From assembly GCA_018907035.1 (NCBI GenBank), contig JACCIC010000150.1, forward strand, positions 858,501 to 922,500: DNA of 64,000 nt. The letters are read 5' to 3'. Under the pieces are notes generated by a model. It made no database searches. It saw only the letters and a list, made by a program, of their open reading frames with translations, and was not told where the DNA came from. The stretch is from Sycobia sp. Sy_11 (taxonomy: Eukaryota; Arthropoda; Insecta; Hymenoptera; Epichrysomallidae). Below, in pieces: positions 55,301 through 64,000 of the stretch (position 1 is the first letter of the stretch; every line of letters starts with the position of its first letter). Position numbers and translations under genes: made by a program.

Positions 55301-56430
55301 GCCTCCGATGTACTTTATATATATATATATACTCATCTGACCTATGCGTAAACGCGTATACGCAATGCATCTCTGCGTGTTGTACGTATTTTAGCAATCT
55401 TGAGCGAAATTTGTCGTACGCTGACACTACTGTCCTTATATCGATAAAATCCCGCAGATTTTATTTCACCAACAAGATTGCAACGCCTCCATAGATTTTT
55501 CCTGTACTCAAAGTCGAAACTTCCTACAACCGGGCCGACTCGAGGTTGGAACTGCGATAATTTATCCGGCTCCTCTCTTCCAGCATAGTTTTTAAGCTCC
55601 TTAATTCGGATCGGCGCGAATTTCCGGATAATCTCGGGCTGAGGCTGTAAATTTTTTGCGAGCGACGAGAGATCGCTAATAGTCGATGTGAAGTAATTGC
55701 GTTCGAATCGAAAATTGTCGACGAAACTTTCAGGATCGTCAGGCGCGCTTTTCACGAATTCTCATCAGTTCTTTGGTTACTTTTGGTTATAACGATCGTA
55801 AAATTTTTATTTTTCTGTGTCTACAGGAGTGATTATAAAGAGGGACAGTATGACTTTCGTTATAATAGGACAATACGATCGATAAAGATATTTATTAGTT
55901 TGTTAACAAAAAAAAAAAAAAAAAAAAAAAAAAACCAGTCGACATTGAGAGTTTTTTTGTAAATTTTGCGAAAAATATTTATCGACAAAAACGAGCCCGA
56001 GACGGCGTCGGGCCGTTTTTAATTTGTTAATCTAGCCGGGCGCAGTTGCATATTCGTGCGCGACGCGCACTCGAGCCAATCAATCGCGATAATTCGTCGG
56101 CATATCGATGTAAAAGCGCGTTATACCGGACACCGAAGCTTTTGCGTGTACGTAAAAAAAAAGAAGAAGAAAAGAGAAAAAAGTAGAGGGTGACATCTAC
56201 CTTTGACACCCCGCCCCCTTACCCGGTCCCCGGCTGTCTCGTGGCTCCGCAGTGGAGGATGCGCATAGAACATTTTATCCAGGCAGTCCTGGTTATTTTA
56301 TATCGTACAAAACGATGCGCGGATCATGAGCGTGGAGGATAACGGCGGATTCTAAAGCGGGGGGACGCTCAGTGGCTCTTTTATTTCTGAATTAATTTTT
56401 GCCGCTAATTGCCGGGGTAATTCGAAGTGT

Positions 56431-56505
<75 letters not shown>

Positions 56506-57908
56506 CGAAATCGGGATAATTCTCGGCATTTCGAATTGCCCTGGTCGGAGATGAAAAAAAATTTTGTTTTTCTCGAGAACATATGCAAGTGGGATCAAGC
56601 GTCCGATTACGCAAACTCTTGTGCAGTTGTTCGACGATGAAGCGTCTGTCATGTATAATAACTTAAGGCAAATAACAGACAAATAAACTGCTATTACGTA
56701 TAATTATGACAACTTGTCACATATAATATATCGATGTACAAATTACTCGGTACAAGCTATATATAATGCATTAAAAGAAACTTTTTTGAACATCATTAAT
56801 AATCTTTTTCATTAGCATATATGCTTAATATAAAGAAAAAAAAATAAAAAGAATGAACGAGCATAAGTCTAGAGGAACTTGTAATTTTTGGAAAAGTAAT
56901 ATATATATATATATATTTAATAAAAGCTTCGGCTCTTAAAGGAAACATTTCTTGCGCGTCGGTCGATCTGCTCAGCTCCCACACGCGAGAGCATAGATCT
57001 TTATTGCAGGACTTTCGAGCGCACTAAGCCTCGTTGAAGGACAGGCGCAACGCGCGCTCAGTGTTCACGCCGCCAAAGGTGCAACGCGAGCCATAATTGA
57101 GTATTCTTGGTGTATTCTACACCGCGAAAGCTCCCTGTAACCGTCAACCCCGCAACAATCACATTGCATCGCTGTAAATGTAAGAGTACCGTATATATAT
57201 ATACAAATGTCACTTTTCTTCTTATGTTACTGCCATCTTAACTAATTTTACTCAAGGTAACTAGTTTAAGAGACGAACCTTCTTTTACGTTTTTACATCT
57301 TAACGCGTATTCTCGTTGAATTTTCAATGACATCGTTGCCATAACCGACCAAGTGCACTGATCGTGAATTGGAATTGTCTATTAATTGCATCGTTGCGGT
57401 AATAATTGCGTGATCTTAAATAATTTGTGGGTGGGAAAAAAAAAAATCTTTCCTTCTTTCATTAAGTTCGAATGCTCCAATTATACGTACATTTGCCATT
57501 TATTCCTAGCTTTCGTCAAAGTGAAGCCGGTTAAAATAAGAAATAAATCGCAGAAATAGAAATAAATCGACTTATCCCATTTTAGCATTTTCAGGATATT
57601 TCAAGCGCTGTCTCCGTAAAATAATATCCCGTACCAATTTTAGAATGTATAAATAGAAAAAGCATTAACGTTTCATTTGGTTTTAAAACGGGCTGATAAT
57701 TTATGTATATTCAATCCCTATAGCTTTTGGCGATACCCGCATATATTATTGGAAAAGTGCATAAATTAATTTGGGCTTATAATAATTATTATAAATAATT
57801 AACTGATTATACGCGAGTGTAAATTTCGTTTCGAGTATCAATTTTTTCTGTTTCACGAAGCCGTCCAGAATTTACGCGATGCGTAACGGCCTATAATATG
57901 CGTAAATT

Positions 57909-57955
<47 letters not shown>

Positions 57956-60900
57956 ATTATTTAATGTAGTTGCCATTTATGAAATTGATATATACATGTA
58001 TTAGAGGACGCGACTCGAATTTATTCGAAACGCCAATTGCGCCTCGCAGAAAAGGCATTGCGCGCCAACGATGCCGCGTACGGCGGGCGTGCGAAAGACG
58101 TATCGACTAAATGAACCGCTGTATGCCCAACAAACGATCCTTTCAATTGCAAAATCGTGCGAGGCCAGCGCCGCTGCGTCTCGCGCCAGTGCTGCTACTG
58201 TTCTTTAATAATTCTTTAATAATCTATACACGTATACTTAAGAAAAATGATTATTTGCAGTTATTAAGTAGCCGGTTCTTTTTTTTCTTCTTTAAATTTT
58301 TTCCTTTTTTTTTCTCTATAAGGACATTTTCCAATATTACAGCTTGTCAAGGACAACTAATGAATATGGGAGGTAAGAAGCCGCGAATGTAAGATTAATG
58401 AAGTTTAAACGATGACTTTTGTAATGAAATGCTTATGCGTAAATTTAACGAACGATGTATGTGGAATTTGTATGAAATTTGACAAAATAATTCAATAATA
58501 TTTTTTGACAATGTTATTTTAACCATCTCTACGTTCCATCGGCATACTTTTTAACGTAGCAAAAGAATTTTTACATTAAACTTTATCCGTTCGTGTTAGC
58601 AATAATATATTAAAAAACAATGTAGATTTAAATGAAAATGTTGAAGGTTCTTTTATCATATAATTGATAATAAATAGTAGTAAACTCATTCATTCTTGCA
58701 AAATCCTGCTATTGTAATAAAAATTAATCGAACTGGAAATGAGTTATTAAATCAAATAAATTATTTATATTCATTAGTATCGAGCTCGGATCATTACCAA
58801 ACTCAAGTCGTTTGACTAAACCAGCAATACAGTAATGCTCTCCGAGGAAAGAAAAAAACAAATACTGCAGAACATATACAAAGTACGAAGCTTTTCATTG
58901 ACTCGGCGAAGCTGTGGTGGCCCGTTAATCGTAGGTCAGTGTGCAAGAACTTATTTCAATCCATGATAAACGCTCGAGTATCGAAGAAAAGGCATCTTTT
59001 GCTAGTACTGTAACAATTCATTTTGATGGGCCAAACTTGGAAATTGTTTTTGTTTATTTATTTATTGTTTTTTTTTTTTGGCAAATTCGTCGCGACAATT
59101 TTCTCTCTCTCTCTCTCTCTCTCTCTCGGCTCTGATTTTCAGTCGTATCGTTATCGTGTGGAATATTTTCTTCCCTTGAGGCCGCGTGTCAGCAGAATAC
59201 CGGAACGTTACCGAGAGAGCCGATAAATTCTGTTTCCGTATGAAGTAGCACTATGGGCAATCTTGCTTATTTGTAAACTACGGCCAAAGTTGCGCACTGA
59301 CGCAGGACGTAATGGAGCCGTGATAATTATTTACTCAAAAGTAAAGCAGCGTGAAGGTAATTGGTAATTTCTTTTTTTTTTTTTACATCGTACAATTACT
59401 CTCAAAATTGAGAAATGACTTGAGCATTGAATTGAGTATGTATATATATATATATATATATGTATAAGGTTTCACGGAACAATAAACTCTGAAGTATTTT
59501 CCAGTTATATGCTGGAGGTAAAATTTATTTGATTTTTGTTTATAACGAACTTTGCGAAATTTTCTTTGATATACATATGTATTTTGGTTGATGTCTGTGT
59601 GAATTTGAAAATTACTACTAATTCAGAAATTTTTCTTAACATACACACACACGCGCGCGCGCACACGCACACAATGGCATACATGATAGATATAACAATT
59701 TATTCTTGCTTCTCGATCAAATTGTGAAATATAAAGATATTAAATATAAAGATTATATCAAATATAAAGATATCAAGGGAAAGACAATCCCAAAAGTGTA
59801 ATTAATTACTATTACAATATAATATTAAACGTATTTAAACAATAAAGTTAAATTTTTCAAAGCTTAGATAAAGAAAAATATTCGTTATTAATTTACAATG
59901 AAAAAATAACGATTGGAAAATAATTATAAATGAATTATTTAAAAACATTTTTTAATAAATTTTATTAAATCGTCAAGTTTATTTATTACAAAATCTAAAT
60001 AATAATAAAACAAATGTAAATTAGCATCAATGAGTGTAATACTTATTCGTCTACTATCTCGTAATGTACCGTAATATCATGATAAGGAAATAATTCCAGT
60101 TTACTCACGTGAACAAGAGTTAATTTTGGAAGAATTATTTTAAGCAAGACTGCAGGTTGCGTAGATTAGACACTGCACATTTCTGCGGGCCAATTTGTTT
60201 CATTACTCGCACTATACATTATATGAATACACACCGTGGCCCGAGCACTAAATCTCGCGGCAGACTGCGACAGTCGTCTCTTACTTTCGACAACCGACCG
60301 CTTAAGCGATTCTGTCATTCGGCGACTAGAAATAAATTTTTCCTTCCGCCCACCTGAGATCCTTGTGCGTTAAATGGTAAACAAGATGGACGGCGCGCGG
60401 GGAGGGGGGGGGGAGGAATCCACATCATTGCAAAACTACGTACAGCGCATTGATTATAAAAATATCCTTATGGAAAATCTTCGGAGCTGGCGCGCTCGTC
60501 TAAAATAATCGCGCCGTAATACGAACTGGCGATTTACCGGCAATCTCGTCAATTTCTTTGCTTTATTGGAAAAGTTCGCGCGGCGGTTACTTGAACTTTG
60601 CCCGCGCTTATATACACGCGTAATTCAGCAGAATTTATCCCGTGCGCGCGCGCGCGGCAAGCGCGTATTCCGTGGGCACACTGCAGCAAATTGCCGACGT
60701 CAGAAGTGAACAACAAGTCGTATCGAACATTTTCATTTACTTTTGGTTAAAGAATTAACACGGTCGAGCTCGGTCCGGCATATTATTTTGATTTCTTTTT
60801 TTTTTTTTTTTGTTCTTTTTTATTCCTCCATTATTCACATGGAAAACGTAGGTACGTTTCGCTTGTAGTTTACACAAAGAGGGTATTGCGTTCAGGATTA

Positions 60901-62677
60901 TTTGATTAGTTGTACTATATGAATGATGTATGATTTTTCTGCACATTTATATTAAGTAAAGAGAAGAGTAAAATGCTACTGGATAATAATTTTGAGCTGA
61001 TAAATTGTAAAGCTATCTTTAAAGTAAGATACTATTTTTTCTTCTTACATCTTTAAGTATTTATTTTTCAATAATTACAATACATTTTAAAAACTGTCGA
61101 TAATATTTGCTTTATATCATAATTTATGATATAATAAATATGATAGTATCTATGGCAGAATGGAAAATTCTCATTTTTGTTTATAATAAATTTATAAAAT
61201 GTTATCTATATATAATGACAAATTTCATTATTATACACATAAAATATCTAAAACATATGTTGGTCAATGAATTAACGTATTGACTTCTAATAACAATAAG
61301 ATCAAATCTCAACATTTTTTCTTCCATCGAAAAATTCGATAGGTATTATTTGTAAAGAATCGAATTTGAGCGATCGAACAGCCTCGAATTAGAGAGCGAA
61401 TTACACAGCTCGACTCTTACAATAGTAAACAAATTGGTGCATCTACCGTCTAAGCGCGAGGGTCTTTTTTAAATTTGAACAAATAAAAACAAAATAAAAA
61501 ATAAAAAATCTTTTTTTATGAAAAAATAATCGAACTAGCTTTCTTTATTCTATATGGTAGTTTAATAAACAAATACCATGCACATTGAATGAAACTATTT
61601 TACAATAAAAATTAAATAACTTTCTTTTTTTTAACTAATTAAAAAAAATTATGGAATTATACGTATTAACTTATTTGTAGGAGTTTCGCAATATTCAAAT
61701 GGATAAAAAAATATTGTTTAAACAAATTAAGATCAATTAAAAATTGAAATCAAATAATTAAATAATTCAATTTCAAATAATTAAAAAAATTCTTTTTGAA
61801 ATAGTAATACGTTAATATTCTAGATATTGAAGTGTTATAATTTTTAGTATATCATTATCGTCTTGATAAGGACTTTTTTCCGAAAGCCGATAGGTCGATG
61901 AATTAAACAAACGAAAAATAAAAAACAATAGTACGTTGAAATTAGTTTTTTTAAAGAAGAATCTACAATAATACAAGGGATACAATAACTCATTATACAA
62001 TCATTTATTATATTAAAAAGAATTTTTTTTAAAATTTACTTTGATTTATTCGGAAATCGTTTTATAATTAAATTTTTAATTATTGAAAATTCGTTTTATA
62101 TTTGACATTAATTTTAAAATCAAATCAAGAAATTTTTTTGTTGTTTGTAAATTTTTTTATTGCAATCTAGCCGTTAGTTTCAAATTCTTTTGATTATCAC
62201 ATTTCGAATAATGATTCTAATTAACATATTCTTAATTTTTATAGAATATATGCGCTTTATTAGCGTTTTACAGATAATACTGAAAATCGGCTATACATGA
62301 AATCGAACTGATTATCACTATTATTGGATGCATCAGAAGAAAGTGAAGTATGCATTTATATATATATAATTAAGTTAAGTGAACGAAAATTTGTTTCTAA
62401 ATGTTTGGAGGTGTACTCGCATTAATTGAAAGATTTTTAGCAACAAACTATTATCAATGAACTATAGAGCATATTTTAGTAATCTTTATTTTTTTTTAAA
62501 ATAGCATTCCAAAACAATTTTGCTGTACCAATAGTAACCAGCAAAATTATACCACGAACAGTCGACATTCCTCGATCATTATTTGCGCATATTGTTGAAA
62601 CCTCGTTGCAATCTCCAAAGTAAAAAAACAAAAAAAAAAAAAAGAGAAGGAACCAAGCCCGTCGCGAAATCTCTCAC

Positions 62678-62830
62678 CTGATACTCCGGCTCCGTGTACC
62701 CGTAGTCCGGGTACTCGGGCTGAAGATCGCCGCCGGGCTGCGCCGCCAGGCCCTGCTCCTCCAACGCCGGTCCCCCGGGCGCTGCCCGGGCCGCCGCGCA
62801 GAGCAGCGCCAGCAGTACGAACGGCGTCAT
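62678..62830 (-). CDS. AstCC: Probable exon 1 of allatostatin CC (signal peptide)
   Basis: 51 codons from ATG 62830. MTPFVLLALLCAAARA is a typical signal peptide, with cleavage expected after ARA. An acidic Pro/Tyr-rich propeptide follows (LQPEYPDYGYTEPEYQ). The exon ends at a good donor, GTATCAG|GTGAGAG, in phase 0, matching the phase-0 acceptor of the exon at 48567. No other phase-0 acceptor exon on this strand was seen between them, and the other exons lack a secretion signal. The joined precursor would have 140 residues, usual for this family. The join itself is inferred. Confidence 0.68.
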
Positions 62831-62887
62831 TCTCGCTTGTCCGGCGCCGGACGCCGCCCCTGCTGCTGCGGCAGCTGGCCGCTGTTG

Positions 62888-62919
<32 letters not shown>

Positions 62920-63216
62920 ACTGCTGTTGCTGCCGCCGTCGCTGCCGCCGCCGCTCTGTCTCCCGATGCGCGGTTACGTCGCTCCTGAGCCGCGCCAGCG
63001 AGTCCTTGCCGTGCAGGTGCGAGCTCGCGCGAGTCCCGAGACGCGCGTGGCGCGGGGCGGAACGCGCGGTCGCGCGCGCGCGCGCGCGAGCGCCGATCTC
63101 ACCCTACTGCTTCCCGCGGCGGCGGTGGCGGCGGCGGCCTGAGTGCCCGAGCGCGACCTTGCGCGCCTTTCCTCGAGGGCGGTCTCCGTGCGTATTCGCG
63201 TATATATAAATACGTG

Positions 63217-63269
<53 letters not shown>

Positions 63270-63403
63270 GTATAGATCGACGCGCGAGGAAAGGAGGAGC
63301 GAGGAGGGAAGGGGGATCGACCACCCCCGGAGCCAGACAAGCGGTGCAATGTGTCGCCCGCGGCGCAGGACATGCCTATATACTTTGCGGTGGGATCGAC
63401 GTC

Positions 63404-63435
<32 letters not shown>

Positions 63436-63700
63436 AGCCGAGGCCGCGCACGCAAGCGCGCTCCGAATTGGTTTGCCGACGAGGCGTCGACGGCTCGGAG
63501 GGCCGGATGCGCCTCGTCCTCGGCGCGATACCGCTAGGCGCGTCGGCGAAACAAAACCCCGAGGCTCTCTGCCGTCGCGACGGGCCGCTCGCGTCTCCGC
63601 GCCCCGCGACCGGATCAATTTGCGTTAATTACAGCCGACCCTGTCGCCTCGCTCTTCATTCCGCGGCTCCTTTGTTTCGCGCGCCGGCGATGAGTCGATC
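62831..63700 (-). promoter_or_regulatory. CpG-rich upstream region of AstCC with CAG and GCCGAC repeats
   Basis: Directly upstream of the signal-peptide ATG. In gene orientation it has about 14 CAG-type triplets (62887-62930), GC-alternating tracts near 63070-63090, a (TA)n array at 63221-63268 and a GGCGTC/GCCGAC hexamer array near 63405-63440. It likely includes promoter and 5' UTR; no start site can be fixed. Frames coding poly-Leu or Ala-Asp repeats here are artefacts. Confidence 0.45.
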
Positions 63701-64000
63701 GGCCTGCGTGCGACTGGAAAATTGTAATGGAATTTCGGTACGATTTATTTTTTCATGCTTTGTTTTCTGCAACCCGACGATTGATCGAGCGATTCATCGC
63801 CCCATAGAACAAAGCGACGTACAAATTTAGGTCTAGCATACAATCTAGCATTAGTAGTTAAATATTTGAAAGTATTTTTATTAAACGTATCGATTTAATG
63901 ATAACGATATAATTTAATAGATAAGCAGTAAGAAATGGATTTGCACATTTTTTGAATATTTCGCCAGAATCGTCACAACTGTTTTATTTCTTACTAATTC
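63701..64000. other. AT-rich right edge, no feature
   Basis: No gene or repeat recognised. Confidence 0.4.

Larger units (their letters stand above)
48568..62677 (-). other. AstCC intron 1 (about 14.1 kb) and its contents
   Basis: AT-rich, without any convincing gene on either strand. It holds many simple repeats: (GA)n 50671-50730, (AAT)n 54210-54238, ATGCATGC-type repeats 54550-54600, A27 at 55908-55934, and several (TA)n arrays. It also holds a perfect hairpin at 51850-51930 and a GC-rich island at 54430-55300. Its size depends on exon 1 being joined correctly. Confidence 0.6.

Noticed and set aside
55342..55755. 137-codon minus-strand frame inside the AstCC intron
   Set aside because: No ATG start, no recognised domain, no convincing splice signals; likely chance in moderately GC-rich DNA.
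62837..63142. Frame with a poly-Leu stretch resembling a signal peptide
   Set aside because: Encoded by a CTG repeat on the strand opposite to the AstCC upstream region.
1..64000. CRISPR-like or prokaryotic features
   Set aside because: No regularly spaced identical repeats with unique spacers; introns, SINE, mariner and LTR elements show insect nuclear DNA.

Overview
The window looks like insect genomic DNA, most likely from an ant or other hymenopteran. Long AT-rich tracts alternate with short GC/CpG-rich islands, there are many (TA)n arrays, the genes have introns, and the repeats are typical insect classes: Gypsy and BEL/Pao LTR elements, mariners, an RTE-type LINE tail and a tRNA-derived SINE. 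The hymenopteran assignment is inference; no species marker was recognised.

Layout. 0-4.4 kb is a graveyard of fragments: a LINE reverse transcriptase piece, a copy of a Gypsy third ORF, and a decayed Gypsy gag-pol of a second lineage. 4.4-12.3 kb is Gypsy-A: gag end, protease, RT and RNase H broken by frameshifts, a mariner inserted in pol, an intact integrase, a small protease-like ORF, a proline-rich third ORF, a polypurine tract and a 1.65-kb LTR. 12.3-18 kb holds a GC-rich island, a decayed BEL/Pao gag-protease and a minisatellite. 18.0-29.0 kb is a composite: an inverted Gypsy-A LTR end fused to a third-ORF copy, then Gypsy-B (5' LTR, Lys-type primer binding site, gag, pol, third ORF, 3' LTR) whose 3' LTR is cut and joined to another Gypsy-A 3' end with a 1.74-kb LTR. 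29-45 kb contains an RTE LINE tail, a two-exon MADF-BESS gene (minus), an 864-bp terminal-inverted-repeat element, a decayed BEL/Pao element (minus), a SINE, another Gypsy gag fragment and a second, decayed mariner. 45-64 kb is mostly single-copy-looking AT-rich DNA, with a 604-bp MITE-like element and a neuropeptide gene read on the minus strand. That gene has a signal-peptide exon at 62.8 kb, an intron of about 14.1 kb, and two small exons at 48.1-48.6 kb ending in the allatostatin double C (AST-CC) peptide.

Two host genes can be supported: allatostatin CC and a MADF-BESS regulator. Almost all other coding sequence belongs to retroelements. The most unusual signals are RNA-structure-like. 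(1) Gypsy-A and Gypsy-B both carry a GGGAAAC slippery heptamer at the gag-pol overlap, followed after exactly 7 nt by a stem-loop whose sequence differs but whose pairing is kept. (2) The 3' part of both LTR types is an array of hairpins whose arms change in a compensatory way from unit to unit. (3) Gypsy-A has a protease-like ORF behind its integrase, and both families carry a third ORF with a conserved C-terminal box. No CRISPR array, rRNA or functional tRNA gene was seen.
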